DNA of 64,000 bases from Candidatus Palauibacter polyketidifaciens (GCF_947581785.1 NZ_CANPVO010000039.1:55165-119164), one strand, 5' to 3'. Shown: positions 45,997-57,600, counted from the stretch's first letter. Notes: generated by a model from the letters alone, not told the origin. Numbers and translations: made by a program.

Positions 45997-46028
45997 CTTT
46001 CAGTCGCTTTGAGGCGTCTTCGGTCGTT

Positions 46029-49000
46029 TCAGGAGACGAGTTCGACCGATTCGTCCGCCGGATCCACCGGGGCGAGTCCCAGCCGCTCCAACTCCCGGTT
46101 CACGGCCGCCAGCTCCATGCGCCATACCTCGTCGAGGCGGGTCGTGTAGCCCTCGAGTTCGGCCACCATGATCTCGAACACCTCGTACATCCCGCTCCCG
46201 GGCCGGCCGTCGCCGCGCTCCGACATCGAGAGCAGGTTCGCGAGCCGGTTGTTCACCCGGATCGGGAAGTTCAGCGGATCCTGGTTGCTGCGGTTCCGCA
46301 CCTGGTAGATATCGCCCTCCACCGCGGAAGCCGCCGTCCTAAGCGCCTCCGCGACCTCCGCGAGCGCGGCGTCGTCCGAGGCCTCGAGCCGGTCGTCGAG
46401 CTGTGACTTCACGCGCCGGATCGCGATCACCGACGAGTTGGCCTCGTCCACCCGCGCCCGGATCCGCATCCCGAACTCGAACTGCTCCTGCATGTCCTCG
46501 TCCGTCACGTCCTCGATCCAGGGGTGGCGGGCGATCTCGATCTGCGTCGTTTGCACCTCGCCGTCCGCCGTCAGGCGCACGGTGTACATCCCCGGCGGCA
46601 CGGCGGGCGACATCGTGCGCACGCCCCACAGGATCATGCCGGGGAAGGTCGCGGCGGGCGCGGTGCGAAGATCCCACTGGAGCATGTTGAGCCCCGCCTC
46701 GGCCGGCATCGCGGGTCCGGCCCAGCGGTCGCGGGCCGGGGCCGGCGCCGCTTCGCCCTCCGCGGCCGTCGAGTCCCCTTCGGCGGCCGGGTCGGGGCGC
46801 TCGGCCGGCTCGTAGGTGCGCAGCACCGTCCCCGCCGCATCCAGAATCTCGAGCCGCGCCTCCTCCGGCGCCTCCCGGAACCACCACGAGAGCGTGGCGC
46901 CGTTGGCGGAGCGGTGCGCGGTGGCCGGATCGAACAGCGCGACCGCCTCCTCGGTCAGCCCGGGGCGCGCCTGCCGCAGCGGCGCCAGGTTGTCGAGCAC
47001 CCAGAACCCGCGGCCGTGGCTCGCGATCGCCAGTTCGTTGTGCTCCACGATCACGTCCGACACCGGCAGGTCCGGGAACCCCGGGTTCAACTCCTGCCAG
47101 TTCGCGCCGTCGTCGTACGACACGTACATGCCGTGCTGCGTCCCGGCATACAGCATTTCCTCCCGGTTCGGGTCCTCGCGCACCGCGTGCACGTACGCCT
47201 CATCCCGGATCCCGTCCACGATCTTCGTCCAGCTCGCCCCGTAGTCGTCCGTCTTCCAGATGTAGGGGGAGCGGTCGTTCAGGAGCGGCTTCCGCACGGA
47301 GATGTACGCCCGGCCCGCATCGAACGCCGAGGCGTCGATCTGGCTGACGCGCCCGAAGTCCGGCATGTCCGGCGGCGTCACGTTCGTCCACGTCGCGCCG
47401 CCGTCGCGCGTTACGTGCACGAGGCCGTCGTCCGACCCCGCCCAGATCACGTCGATGTCCACCTTGCCCGGCCCGACCGAGAAGATGGTTGCGTAGACCT
47501 CGGGTCCGTTCATGTCCCCGGTGATCGGCCCGCCGGAATGTCCCAGCGTCATCGGATCGGCGCGCGTGAGGTCGCCGCTGATCGCCTCCCAGTCGTCGCC
47601 CCCGTTCGTCGTCTTCCAGAGCCGGTTCGACGACGCGTAGAGGACGTTCGGATCGAGGGAGGAGAAGATGATGGGGAACGTCCACTGCCAGCGCTCCACC
47701 ATCTCGCTCGCCGGCTCGCCCGAGTAGAACCAGGGATAGGGGTTCACCTCGCGCGACGTGCCGAGACGGCGGTTGAAGCGGTCGATGTAGCGCCCGTTGT
47801 TCGTCCCCGAGAAGAAGATGTCGATATCCTTCGGGTCCGGCGCGATGTAGCCCGGCTCTCCGCCCCCGGCCCGGTACGCCACGTCCATCGAACCCTCGGT
47901 GATGCTCGCGGGCTGGCCGCCGCCGAACCCGGGCGCCTGGCCGAAGCCGAGCCGGTTCGCGTTCCAGGCGGAGGGCAGGCAGAGCGTCGAGTTGTCCTGC
48001 TGCGAGCCGCAGACGTGGAAGGGCACGTGGGCCGTCGTCACGCCGTGGTAGAACTGGGCGGTCGAGAACTCCTGGTCCGTCCAGTGCTGCCCCGTGTCGA
48101 AGCTGACCGCGCCGCCGCCGTCGTTCGCCACGACGAGGTGGGCGGGATCCTCCGGGCTGATCCAGAGGTCGTGGAAGTCCCCGTGCGTCCCGTTGTTGAT
48201 GACCTCGTACGTCGCACCGCCGTCCGTCGAGCGGAAGAAAGAGGTGTTCTGCACGTACACGACGTCGGGATCGTGGTGGTCGGCAAAGACGTGCGTGTAG
48301 TAGAAGGCCCGCTGCCGGATGCGGCGCTCGTCGTTGATCAGTTCCCACGTGTCCCCGCCGTCGTCGCTGCTGAACAGCCCCCCGTCGGCGTGCTCGAACA
48401 GGGCGTACACGCGCTCCGAATCCGCGCTCGACACGGCCAGCCCGATCTTCCCCACGACCCCCGACTCCGGCATGCCCGGGTTCCGGGTAATCTCCGTCCA
48501 GGTGTCGCCCCCGTCGGTGCTCTTGAACATCCCGCTTCCGGGGCCGCCGGAGGACATCGTGTACTCCTTGCGGAAGGCCTCCCACAGCGCGACGTAGATC
48601 ACGTCGGGGTTGTTGCGGTCGAGGGCGATGTCGACGGCGCCCGTGCGCTCATCGCGGAAGAGGATGCGCTCCCATGTGTCGCCGCCATCCGTGCTCCGGA
48701 AGAGGCCCCGCTCTTCGCTCGGCACGCTGTATTTTCCGAACGACGCGACATAGACGATGTTCGGATCCGTGGGATGGATCCGGATGTTTGCGATTGCGTC
48801 GGATTCGGAGAACCCGACGTGTTCCCACGTCTCGCCCGCGTCCCGGCTCCGGTACACGCCGTCCCCCGGCATGATGTTGCCGCGGATGCAGGTTTCCCCC
48901 ATGCCGATGAAGATGAGGTCCGGCTCGGTCTCGGAGACGGCGACCGCCCCGACCGACGCCGACGTGATCTTGAAATCGGTGACCGGGAACCAGTTCTCGC

Positions 49001-49271
49001 CCCCGTCCGTCGTCTTCCACAATCCCCCGCCGGTCGCCCCGAAGTAGCCCTCCAGCGGCCGCCCCACGACGCCGCTCGTGGCGATCGAACGCCCGCCCCG
49101 GTCGGGACCGAGATTCCGCCATCGGTATCCCGCCAGAAACGCGGAATCCAGCGTGACCGCCCCGGGGGCGACTTCCTGCGCCGCGAGCGGGCGCGAGTGG
49201 CCGGGACCGGCGAACGGTACGAACAGGGAGAATGCCAGCAGTGAAGCGAAGAGACGCGGGATGCGGTTCAT
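46029..49271 (-). CDS. Large secreted BNR/Asp-box beta-propeller protein (VPS10/sortilin-like)
   Basis: A 1080-residue exported protein with signal peptide about 1-31. Many Asp-box units are seen across residues 60-780: LWKTTDGGENW, VYRSRDAGETWEH, LFRSTDGGDTWE, MFKSTDGGDTWTE, LFSSDDGGDTWE, LWKTTNGGDDWEA, VHVTRDGGATWTN and MYVSYDDGANWQE. These build seven- to ten-bladed propellers as in sortilin-type or sialidase-like proteins. The C-terminal part (about 810-1080) has a beta segment and an alpha-helical end. No catalytic residues can be named, so the role (binding or hydrolysis at the cell surface) is unknown. It is a type of protein recurrent in Gemmatimonadota. Confidence 0.85.
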   Translation of the reverse strand: MNRIPRLFASLLAFSLFVPFAGPGHSRPLAAQEVAPGAVTLDSAFLAGYRWRNLGPDRGGRSIATSGVVGRPLEGYFGATGGGLWKTTDGGENWFPVTDFKITSASVGAVAVSETEPDLIFIGMGETCIRGNIMPGDGVYRSRDAGETWEHVGFSESDAIANIRIHPTDPNIVYVASFGKYSVPSEERGLFRSTDGGDTWERILFRDERTGAVDIALDRNNPDVIYVALWEAFRKEYTMSSGGPGSGMFKSTDGGDTWTEITRNPGMPESGVVGKIGLAVSSADSERVYALFEHADGGLFSSDDGGDTWELINDERRIRQRAFYYTHVFADHHDPDVVYVQNTSFFRSTDGGATYEVINNGTHGDFHDLWISPEDPAHLVVANDGGGAVSFDTGQHWTDQEFSTAQFYHGVTTAHVPFHVCGSQQDNSTLCLPSAWNANRLGFGQAPGFGGGQPASITEGSMDVAYRAGGGEPGYIAPDPKDIDIFFSGTNNGRYIDRFNRRLGTSREVNPYPWFYSGEPASEMVERWQWTFPIIFSSLDPNVLYASSNRLWKTTNGGDDWEAISGDLTRADPMTLGHSGGPITGDMNGPEVYATIFSVGPGKVDIDVIWAGSDDGLVHVTRDGGATWTNVTPPDMPDFGRVSQIDASAFDAGRAYISVRKPLLNDRSPYIWKTDDYGASWTKIVDGIRDEAYVHAVREDPNREEMLYAGTQHGMYVSYDDGANWQELNPGFPDLPVSDVIVEHNELAIASHGRGFWVLDNLAPLRQARPGLTEEAVALFDPATAHRSANGATLSWWFREAPEEARLEILDAAGTVLRTYEPAERPDPAAEGDSTAAEGEAAPAPARDRWAGPAMPAEAGLNMLQWDLRTAPAATFPGMILWGVRTMSPAVPPGMYTVRLTADGEVQTTQIEIARHPWIEDVTDEDMQEQFEFGMRIRARVDEANSSVIAIRRVKSQLDDRLEASDDAALAEVAEALRTAASAVEGDIYQVRNRSNQDPLNFPIRVNNRLANLLSMSERGDGRPGSGMYEVFEIMVAELEGYTTRLDEVWRMELAAVNRELERLGLAPVDPADESVELVS

Positions 49272-49402
49272 GGCGTGGCTCCGGGCGTAGTCGACGATGA
49301 CGGCTGATCGTCCGCCGAAGATACACAGCTGGAAGGACAGCGGAAGGCGGCTCGAGGGGGCGCCGGGGTCACGACAACCCGGCGACCGAAGTATGTTGCC
49401 GG

Positions 49403-50299
49403 ATGAAGGAAACCAACGACGGCGTGCTGGAGTTTCCGGCGGCGACCGGGTCCCGCGCGCGCGGACGGGTCAGGGTCGGCTACCTCGGGCCGCCCGGAAC
49501 ATTCAGCGAGCAGGCGGCGCGGACCTACGACCGGGCGGCGCGCCACGTCGCGTTCCGGGACATTGCGGGCGTCGTGCAGGCGGCGGACAGCGGGGACGTC
49601 GACGAGGCCATCGTCCCGCTGGAGAACAGCACGGAGGGCCCCGTCACGCTCACGACGGACCTCCTCGTCCACCACACGGACCTCCGGATCCGGCGCGAAG
49701 TCATCCTTCCGATCCACCACTGTCTGCTGACGGAGGGCAGCGTCGATCTCGACGAGGTGAAGGTCGTCTATTCCCATCCGCAGGCGATCGCCCAGTGCCG
49801 CGCATCTCTGGCGCGCCTGGTACCGAACGCGGAAGCCGTGGCGTCGCTGAGCACCGTGAGCGCGGTGCAGGACATGCAGATCGAGGGGCCGGGGGCGGCG
49901 GCCATATCGAGCTGGCGGGCGGCCGAGGTCCTCGGCGCCTTCGTGCGCGCATCCCCCATCGAGGACGTGCCGGGAAACCGCACCCGGTTCGTCGTGCTGG
50001 CGCGGAAGGACCACGAGCCGACCGGGAGGGACAAGTCGTCGATCTGCTTCGACTTCGCGGCGGACGGACCGGGCACGCTCTACCTGTCGCTCGGTGAACT
50101 GGCGGACCGCGGGATCAACATGCTCAAGATCGAATCCCGGCCCGCGAAGAGCAGCCTCGGGCGGTACATCTTCCTCATCGACCTGGAGGGGCACCGCACG
50201 GACCCGCTCGTGGCGGAAGCGCTGGACCGAATCAGGGAGCGTGCGTCGTCCTTCAAGATCCTGGGTTCCTACCCGAAGGCGGCGACACCGGAAACCTGA
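49403..50299 (+). CDS. pheA: Prephenate dehydratase
   Basis: A 298-residue dehydratase forming phenylpyruvate for phenylalanine synthesis. GYLGPPGTFSEQAA, EDVPGNRTRFVVLA (the TRF motif) and IVPLENSTEGPVTLT are present, and a C-terminal ACT domain is seen as INMLKIESRPAKSSLGRYIFLIDLEGH, where phenylalanine would give feedback control. No chorismate mutase domain is fused. The 3' end is 14 bases from the convergent amidase stop. Confidence 0.95.
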   Translation: MKETNDGVLEFPAATGSRARGRVRVGYLGPPGTFSEQAARTYDRAARHVAFRDIAGVVQAADSGDVDEAIVPLENSTEGPVTLTTDLLVHHTDLRIRREVILPIHHCLLTEGSVDLDEVKVVYSHPQAIAQCRASLARLVPNAEAVASLSTVSAVQDMQIEGPGAAAISSWRAAEVLGAFVRASPIEDVPGNRTRFVVLARKDHEPTGRDKSSICFDFAADGPGTLYLSLGELADRGINMLKIESRPAKSSLGRYIFLIDLEGHRTDPLVAEALDRIRERASSFKILGSYPKAATPET

Positions 50300-50312
50300 G
50301 AAACCGGGTTCG

Positions 50313-51713
50313 TTATCCCGCGACCCTCGGCGGCGTTCCCAGTCGCGTCAGATTCGTCCCGAGGACGCCCTCCACGGCGGCGGCCCGGGCGAGGAGTTCG
50401 AGGTCCGTGCCGGAGGGTCCCATCAACTGCAGACCCACGGGCATGCCTTCACCGTCCAGCCCGGCGGGAAGCGAGATCGCGCACATGTCGAGCATGCTGG
50501 CGGGGCAGGTGCCGGAGAGCATGGCGCGGTTAGCCTTCCGGTAGGCGTTGAGTCGGGCGAGCGCCGCGAGCGGCGGCGGCGAGATCGGGAGCGTGGGCGC
50601 GGCGAGGAGGTCGATCCGTTCCGCGTCGAGCCGGGCGTGAAGGTCGGTCGAGAGTCGGCGGCGGTGCTGGTGAGCGGCGATATACTCGAGCGCCGGCACC
50701 CCGGTCGCCGCCTCCAGCCGCGTTCCGATGATGGGATCCAGCAGCGGAATCCAGGCCGGCAGTTCACGTTGCAGGAACCCCACGAATTCGGGCTGGACGA
50801 TGGGTCCGGAGAGGTAGCGTTCCGCGGCTTCGTCCAACTCGGGAGCGTCGAGCTCGAGCACGTCCGCGCCGGCGGCGCGCAGCTCTTCCAGCGCACCCTC
50901 GACCACGGCGGCGATCGCGGAGTCGGCATCCGTCCACAGACGGCAAGCGGGAACCCCGATCCTCAGCCCCGAAACCTCTTCCGGGACCGGGTCGGCCGGC
51001 GCGTCGCCGGTGCGCGCGAGCGAGTCGATCGCGCGGAAGGCGTAGCGCAGGTCCTCCACGGTGTGGGCGAGCATCCCCACCGTGTCGAGTGAGGGGCTGA
51101 GAGGGACGACGCCGGTCGTCGGCCAGCGGCCGGTGGTGGGACGGAGGCCCACGACGCCGGTCGCCGACGCGGGGATGCGGATCGACCCCCCCGTGTCCGT
51201 GCCGAGGGCGATCCGGGCCGAACCTTCCCACAGACTCACCCCGGCGCCCGCCGACGACCCTCCCGGGGCCCGGTGATCGACCGGATCCCACGGGTTCACG
51301 GGCGTCCCCGTGTTGGGGTTCAGCCCGACTCCGCCGAAGGCGAACTCGACGGTGTGCGTCTTGCCCGTGAAGATGGCGCCCATCCCGCGCAGCGACGCCA
51401 CGAGGAACCCTTCGGGCCAAGGGGGGAGCTCCCGCTTCGTGCCGGCGTACAGCGAGTATCCGTCGAGGGCATACAGATCCTTGACGGATACCGTGACGCC
51501 GGCGAGGGGGCCCGGATCGTGGCCGCGGCCGGCGGCGTCGTCGATGGCGTCGGCCTGCCGCCGCAGCGCCCCGGCGTCGAACGCGATGTACGCGTTCAGA
51601 TCGCTGGCCTCGTGGCGACGGATCGCGGCGTCCGCCTCGCCGCGCGCCCCCCCGAGACCCCCTCGGACGTCCGCCGCGACGCGTCGAATGGGCGTGTGAG
51701 TCACTGGTGTCAT
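50313..51713 (-). CDS. Amidase-signature-family enzyme
   Basis: A 466-residue amidase. The Ser-cisSer-Lys triad is visible: Lys in GVTVSVKDLYAL (about residue 83), cis-Ser in APGGSSAGAG, and the nucleophile Ser in LGTDTGGSIRIPASATG. The family includes amidases and GatA; the absence of GatB/C neighbours and the overall length favour a free amidase. It is preceded on the same strand by the outer-membrane barrel gene with a 19-base gap. Substrate unknown. Confidence 0.85.
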   Translation of the reverse strand: MTPVTHTPIRRVAADVRGGLGGARGEADAAIRRHEASDLNAYIAFDAGALRRQADAIDDAAGRGHDPGPLAGVTVSVKDLYALDGYSLYAGTKRELPPWPEGFLVASLRGMGAIFTGKTHTVEFAFGGVGLNPNTGTPVNPWDPVDHRAPGGSSAGAGVSLWEGSARIALGTDTGGSIRIPASATGVVGLRPTTGRWPTTGVVPLSPSLDTVGMLAHTVEDLRYAFRAIDSLARTGDAPADPVPEEVSGLRIGVPACRLWTDADSAIAAVVEGALEELRAAGADVLELDAPELDEAAERYLSGPIVQPEFVGFLQRELPAWIPLLDPIIGTRLEAATGVPALEYIAAHQHRRRLSTDLHARLDAERIDLLAAPTLPISPPPLAALARLNAYRKANRAMLSGTCPASMLDMCAISLPAGLDGEGMPVGLQLMGPSGTDLELLARAAAVEGVLGTNLTRLGTPPRVAG

Positions 51714-51732
51714 GTCCCGAAAGTACCTCGGG

Positions 51733-52704
51733 TTATTCGATCCGGTACTTCATGCTGGCGCTCACCGCCCAGTATCCAAGCCGAGAAAAATCCAGCGTGG
51801 AGACGTAGGGTGTGACCCCGTCCGCGTGCACGGGCGCGTGGCTTCGAATCGTCGTCCACTGCGCGTCCACGCTGAAGTCGGGGGCCTGCACCCAGCGGCC
51901 CTTCAGGCCGATGGAGACCTGATCGGAGAGGGCGTAGTCCACGCCGGCCAGGAGCTGGAATCCCAGTCCGATCTCGGCGACGTCCGTCGACAGCTCGCTG
52001 ACCGTTCCCGCCGCCGCGCGCTGCCAGTCGGGCGACGCGCCAGGCTCGGCGCGCGATCCGCCGAAGACCTCGAGGTAACCCTCCGCGATCGACTTGCGTG
52101 CGAAGCCGAGGTAGTAGCGGTAGGCGACCTGGGAGAGCCCCCCTCCCACCCCGAGGTAGGGCGTCAGGCGGCCCCCCGTCGGCAGCGACCAGGTGAGGTT
52201 GGCGAAGAACTGCCGACCCCGGAACTCGGAGATGTCCCCCCAGGGCGGGCGACCGGGACTCCATTCCGTCTCCTTACCGGTGATCGCGGCTCCCGCCTGC
52301 GTACCGAGCATCAGCAACGTGTTGTGGATGATCTGGTGCCGCTGCAGCGCCTCCAATTCGACACTGAGCGGCCCGAGCGAGTACCCGACGGCAACGCTGC
52401 CGGTGAGGCCCCACTCCGGGTCGTAGGAATACACACCGCCCAGGTCCGAGCCGGCGAGGCAGCCCGCGTCCCGGGGCGCGTCGGCCAGATTCGGGTACAG
52501 CAGCCGATCGCAACGGGTGGGGCTGTTGGGCCCGGACAGCGTCGACTCGGTAGCGGCTCCCTGCGCGAAGCCGACCCCCATGGACACGTAGAGCCCGCGC
52601 GACCCCTGCGCGGAAAGGGTCGAAGCCCCGGCGAGCATCGCCGCGGCGAGGAAGGTCCCGGCCGCGAAGATCCGCCGCCGGCTTGATCCTGAATATCGCA
52701 TCAT
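51733..52704 (-). CDS. Outer-membrane beta-barrel protein
   Basis: A protein of about 323 residues with an N-terminal signal peptide (MMRYSGSSRRRIFAAGTFLAAAMLAGASTLSAQG, cleavage near the AQG). The remainder is rich in alternating aromatic/small residues with Gly, Thr and Tyr, and ends in a short strand MKYRIE, as for outer-membrane barrels. No specific family can be named. The start is ATG 52704, preceded by GAGAG at about 10 bases; ATG 52719 is possible. It lies 63 bases after the bifunctional methyltransferase gene in the same direction. Confidence 0.65.
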   Translation of the reverse strand: MMRYSGSSRRRIFAAGTFLAAAMLAGASTLSAQGSRGLYVSMGVGFAQGAATESTLSGPNSPTRCDRLLYPNLADAPRDAGCLAGSDLGGVYSYDPEWGLTGSVAVGYSLGPLSVELEALQRHQIIHNTLLMLGTQAGAAITGKETEWSPGRPPWGDISEFRGRQFFANLTWSLPTGGRLTPYLGVGGGLSQVAYRYYLGFARKSIAEGYLEVFGGSRAEPGASPDWQRAAAGTVSELSTDVAEIGLGFQLLAGVDYALSDQVSIGLKGRWVQAPDFSVDAQWTTIRSHAPVHADGVTPYVSTLDFSRLGYWAVSASMKYRIE

Positions 52705-52767
52705 CGTTTCTGCTCTCATATGGAGTTTGTGGCTGCTTCCAGAGGGAGGCAGCGGAAATGGCCTACA

Positions 52768-54612
52768 CTAAAGTTCCGCGAGCACCGCAGCGGCCCGATC
52801 AACCTCGTTTCCGGGCGTGCTGACGAGCGCGCCCGCCACGTGAGGCCGGATCGCATCCAGCACCTCGCGGGCCACGGCGACACCCTCGCGCGCGGCCGCT
52901 TCGACGCCGTGCGCCTGTGCCCCCGCCATACGCTCCAGCACCTCCAGCGGTACATCCACGCCGGGCACCTCGTGCGCCAGAAACTCGGCGTTCTCCAGCG
53001 ACAGAGGGGGCCACAGGCCCACGAGGAGCGGGACGCCGAAGCCCTCGATCTCGCGCGCGAAGGCGAGGAAGTTCTCCAGGTCGAAGATGGGTTGCGTGAC
53101 GGCGAAGTCCGCGCCCGCCTCGGCCTTCCAGGCAAAGCGCCGGATCTCTTCCTCCGGGTCGACGGCGCCGGGGTTCACGGCAACGCCCTTCACGAACGAG
53201 GTCGGGGCCCCGATCGAACTCCCGCCCGGATCGAGGCCGAGGTTTAGCTGCCGGACGATGTTCGTGAGTCCGATGCTGTCGATGTCGTACACGCCGCCGG
53301 TGTCGTAGGGTCCGCCGCGCGGGGGATCGCCGGTGATGAGGAAGACGTTGCGGAGACCGGCCGCGGCGGCGCCCAGGAGGTCGCTCAGCATGCCGAGCAT
53401 GTTGCGGTCGCGGCAACTGTAGTGCGGGACCGTCTCCATGCCGAGTTCGCGCTCGACGACGATCGCGGCGGGAAGCGAGGCGACGCGGCTCCGGTGGGCG
53501 GGGCCGTCGACGATGTGGACGGTGTGCACGCCGGCGTCGCGGAGCCGGGCGGCTCCCGCCACCAGTTCGCCCGGGTCCCACCCGTGCGGCGGCGTCAACT
53601 CCGCCGCCCCGACGAACTCGCCGCGCGCCAGGCGACGTCCGAGTGCCGAGCGGTCCGCGAGCGGAGGTGGCTCCGCCGCTTCGCGGCCCCCCGCGTCGCT
53701 CGGGGAGGAGACGGATACGCGAGCCGGCCCGGGGCCGTCGGTGCCGAGCAGCGTCGCCGTCAGTCGCGTGTGTTCGGGCGACGTGCCGCAGCACCCTCCC
53801 ACGAAGCGGGCCCCCGTCTCCACCATGCGCCGTGCGTAGCGGGCCATGTATTCCGGACTCGCGAGGTAGATCTTCCGGTCCCCGATGTCGCGCGGCAGCC
53901 CCGCGTTGGGCGACGCGGACACCGGCCGCGATGTCGCCGCCACCATCCGCTCGACGCCCAACAACATCGAGGAGGGCCCGACCGAACAGTTGAGGCCGAT
54001 GACGTCCGCCCCCGCCCCCTCCAGCGCCGCCGCCGCGGCTTCGATCGTGGCACCGTACTCCGTGTGGCCCGCGTCCCCGAAGGTCATCTGCGCGAAGACC
54101 GGCGCATCCCCCGCGACCCTCCGCACCGCCCGCACGGCCTGCAGCAGTTCGTCGAGATCGGAGAACGTCTCGAGCATGAAGCCGTCGACGCCGCCTTCCG
54201 CGAGCCCGGCGACCTGTCGTCCGAAGAGGTCGGCCGCCTCATCCACTGACGTGGGGCCCCAGGGTTCGATGCGGATGCCGAGCGGGCCGATCGCCCCGAG
54301 CACTTCGGCGCGCCCTCCGGCCGCCTGCCGGGCCAGGCGCGCGGCCCTCACGTTGATCTCGTGCACGGACGGCTCGAGGCCGAACGGTTCGAGTTTGACG
54401 GGGTTCGCCCCGAAGGTGTTCGTCTCGATGAGTTCCGCCCCGGCCCGCACGTAGTCGGCGTGGACGCCAAGTACGAGGTCGGGCTCCGAGAGGTTCAGTT
54501 CGTCGTAACACTGGTTCACGAAGACGCCGCTCTCGTAGAGCACCGTGCCCATCGCACCATCGATCAGGTGGACCCCGTCTCCCGCGATCCACTCCCTCAG
54601 CCGGCCGCTCAT
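52768..54612 (-). CDS. Bifunctional homocysteine S-methyltransferase / methylenetetrahydrofolate reductase
   Basis: A 614-residue fusion like B. subtilis YitJ. The N-terminal homocysteine-methyltransferase barrel (about 1-300) keeps Zn cysteines in GLNCSVGP and [12 protein letters not shown]. The C-terminal MTHFR half (about 325-614) has [13 protein letters not shown] and [15 protein letters not shown]. It can therefore supply 5-methyl-THF and take a methyl donor such as S-methylmethionine. Its ATG (54612) overlaps the metH stop as ATGA, so both methionine enzymes are made from one transcript. A third MTHFR-like gene is at 43058. Confidence 0.93.
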   Translation of the reverse strand: MSGRLREWIAGDGVHLIDGAMGTVLYESGVFVNQCYDELNLSEPDLVLGVHADYVRAGAELIETNTFGANPVKLEPFGLEPSVHEINVRAARLARQAAGGRAEVLGAIGPLGIRIEPWGPTSVDEAADLFGRQVAGLAEGGVDGFMLETFSDLDELLQAVRAVRRVAGDAPVFAQMTFGDAGHTEYGATIEAAAAALEGAGADVIGLNCSVGPSSMLLGVERMVAATSRPVSASPNAGLPRDIGDRKIYLASPEYMARYARRMVETGARFVGGCCGTSPEHTRLTATLLGTDGPGPARVSVSSPSDAGGREAAEPPPLADRSALGRRLARGEFVGAAELTPPHGWDPGELVAGAARLRDAGVHTVHIVDGPAHRSRVASLPAAIVVERELGMETVPHYSCRDRNMLGMLSDLLGAAAAGLRNVFLITGDPPRGGPYDTGGVYDIDSIGLTNIVRQLNLGLDPGGSSIGAPTSFVKGVAVNPGAVDPEEEIRRFAWKAEAGADFAVTQPIFDLENFLAFAREIEGFGVPLLVGLWPPLSLENAEFLAHEVPGVDVPLEVLERMAGAQAHGVEAAAREGVAVAREVLDAIRPHVAGALVSTPGNEVDRAAAVLAEL

Positions 54613-57600
54613 GCCGTCGCCTCCGGAACCGGATCCCGGTCGTACGCGAGGTTCGGCGAAAGGCGGCGCTCCGCCTCGGTGAGCGAGATTCCGCTGCGTG
54701 CGGCGTAGTCCTCCACCTGGTCGGCCCCGATGCGGCCGAGGCCGAAGTACCGGGCCTCCGGCCGCGCGAAGTACCACCCGGACACCGAGGCGGCGGGGTG
54801 CATGGCGTAGTTTTCCGTGAGGGCGATCCCGATTCGACGCTCCACCTCGAGAAGGTCGAAGAGGAGCGCCTTCTGCGAGTGGTCTGGACACGCCGGATAA
54901 CCGGGGGCCGGACGGATCCCGACGTAGCGCTCCGCGATCCGCGCCTCGTTGTCGAGCCCTTCGTGCGGGGCGTATCCCCAGATTTCCTTCCGCACGATCT
55001 CGTGCAGACGCTCCGCCAGCGCCTCGGCCAGCCGGTCGGCGAGTGACTTCGCGAGGAGGCTCTGGTAATCGTCCGCCGCCGCCTCGAAGCGGGCGCAGAG
55101 GGCCTCCAGGCCGATCCCGGCCGTCACGGCGAAGGCGCCGCTCCAGTCGGTGGCGCCCGAGATCTCGGGCAGGACGAAATCGGCCAGGCTGACGTTCGCA
55201 CCCGATGAGCGGTCCATCTGCTGCCGGAGGTGCGGAACCCGCAGCAACTCGCGGCGGCCGCCCTCCGGAGAGAAGAGGACGAGGTCGTCGCCCCGCGCGC
55301 TGGCCGGATACAGCCCCGCGACCGCCCGCGCCGTCAGGGACTCGTCGGCGACGATCCGGTCGAGCAGCCCGCGGGCATCATCGTACAGCGACCGCGCCGC
55401 CGCCCCTCGTTCGGGATGGTCGAGCAGCGTGGGGAAGCGTCCCTTCATCTCCCATGTCTGGAAGAAGGGGGTCCAGTCGATGTATTCGACCAGTTCCTCC
55501 AACGGGAACGGGTCGTACACGTGCACGCCGGGTTCCCGGGGGGACGGCACCGCCACGGCCGCGTCGACCGAAAGCCGGTTCGCGCGGGCCCGCTCGAGCG
55601 TGGCGAGCGGGCGCCTCCCCTCGCGGTACTCGGCCCGCACGCGCCGGTACTCGGCGCGGGTCCGCTCCACGAACTCCGCTCCGTCGCCGCCCAGGAGCTT
55701 GCCCACGACCCCGACGGCCCGCGAAGCGTCGAGCACGTGCACGGTCGCCCCCGAGTACCGTTCCTCGATCTTGACGGCGGTATGCTTCCGCGAGGTCGTC
55801 GCGCCTCCGATGAGGAGGGGCACCGCGAACGCCTCCCGTTCCATCTCGCTCGCCACCCGCACCATCTCGTCGAGCGACGGCGTGATCAGGCCGCTGAGCC
55901 CGATCGCGTCCGCGCCGTGGGCCCTCGCCTCCGCAAGAATGCGGTCCGGGGGGACCATGACGCCGAGATCCACGGTGTCGTAGCCGTTACACTGCAGCAC
56001 GACGCCGACGATGTTCTTCCCGATGTCGTGGACGTCCCCCTTCACCGTCGCGAGGAGAATCGTCCCCTTCCCCTTCCGGGCCACCACTTGGGAACCGGAG
56101 TTGGCACCCGCCGCGGAGGTCGCCCGTGCCGCCTTCTCCGCCTCCAGGTGAGGGACGAGGAAGGCGACGGCCCGCTTCATCACGCGCGCCGACTTCACGA
56201 CCTGGGGCAGGAACATGCGACCGCTCCCGAACAGGTCGCCGACGCGGTTCATCCCCGCCATGAGCGGCCCCTCGATGACCTCCAGCGCCTTGCCGTACAG
56301 GAGACGGGCCTCCTCGGCGTCCTCTTCGATGTGTTCGACGATCCCTTCCACGAGCGCGTGCTCGAGCCGCGTCTCGACGCCCTCCGAACGCCAGGCGTCG
56401 TCCACCCGCGTCTCGATCCCTTCGTCCCGGATCCGGCCCGCGAGATCCGTCAGCCGCTCGGTCGCGTCGGGCCGGCGGGCGAGGAGCACATCCTCCACCG
56501 CTTCGAGCAGTTCCGGGTCGATGTCGTCATAGAGCGGAAGCCGTCCCGCGTTCACGATCCCCATGTCGAGTCCGGCCGCGATCGCGTGGTACAGGAAGGC
56601 CGTGTGCATCGCCTCCCTCACGGCGTCGTTTCCCCGATAGGAGAAGGAGATGTTGCTGATTCCGCCGCTCGTCATCGCGCCGGGGAGTTCGTTCTTGATC
56701 CGGCGGACGGCCTCGATGAAGGCGACCCCGTACCCGTCGTGTTCCGCGATCCCCGTGCCCACGGCGAAGACGTTGGGATCGAAGATGATCTCCCCCGGAC
56801 GGAACCCGGCGCCGAGCAGGAGGCGGTAGGCGCGGGCGCAGATCTCCAGCTTGCGGTCCACAGTGTCCGCCTGCCCCCGTTCGTCGAAGGCCATGACGAT
56901 GACGCCGGCCCCGTAGCGGCGGATGAGGGCCGCCTGCTCGAGAAACGCCTCCTCCCCCTCCTTGAGCGAGATCGAGTTCACGACCGCCCTTCCCTGCGTA
57001 CACTTCAGCCCCGCCTCGATGACCTCCCAGCGCGAGGAGTCGATGACCGTCGGGACGCGGGCGATGTCGGGTTCCGCCGCGATGAGGTTCAGGAAGCGCG
57101 TCATCGCGGCCTCGGAGTCCAGGAGACCCTCGTCCATGTTCACGTCGAGGAGTTGCGCGCCGTTCAGCACCTGGTCGCGCGCGACCTCGACTGCTTCGTC
57201 GAAGGCGTCCTCACGGATCAGCCGCGCGAAGCGGGCCGAACCCGTGACGTTGGTGCGCTCGCCGATGTTCACGAACAGCGTGTCGGGCCGGATCGCGAGC
57301 GGCTCGAGACCCGAGAAGCGGGGCAGCGGATCGATCAGGGGCACGGGTCGCGGCGGCACACCGTTCATGCGCTCCGCGATCGCCCGGATGTGTTCCAGCT
57401 CCGTCCCGCAGCAGCCGCCGACGAGGTTGAGGAGCCCGCGATCCGCGAAATTGCCCAGCAGGTCGGACATATGGGCCGGCGTATCGTCGTATCCGCCGAA
57501 CTCGTTCGGCAGGCCCGCGTTGGGGTGGCAGCCCACGGGAACGTCGGCCACGGCGGAGAGTTCCGCGACGTAGGGCTCGAGTTCCTCGGCTCCGAGCGCG

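Noticed and set aside
46524..49244. Open frame of 906 codons on the plus strand opposite the BNR-repeat gene
   Set aside because: It is antisense to a gene with clear Asp-box repeats, has an Arg/His/Pro-rich composition without any domain, and arises from GC-rich codon bias.
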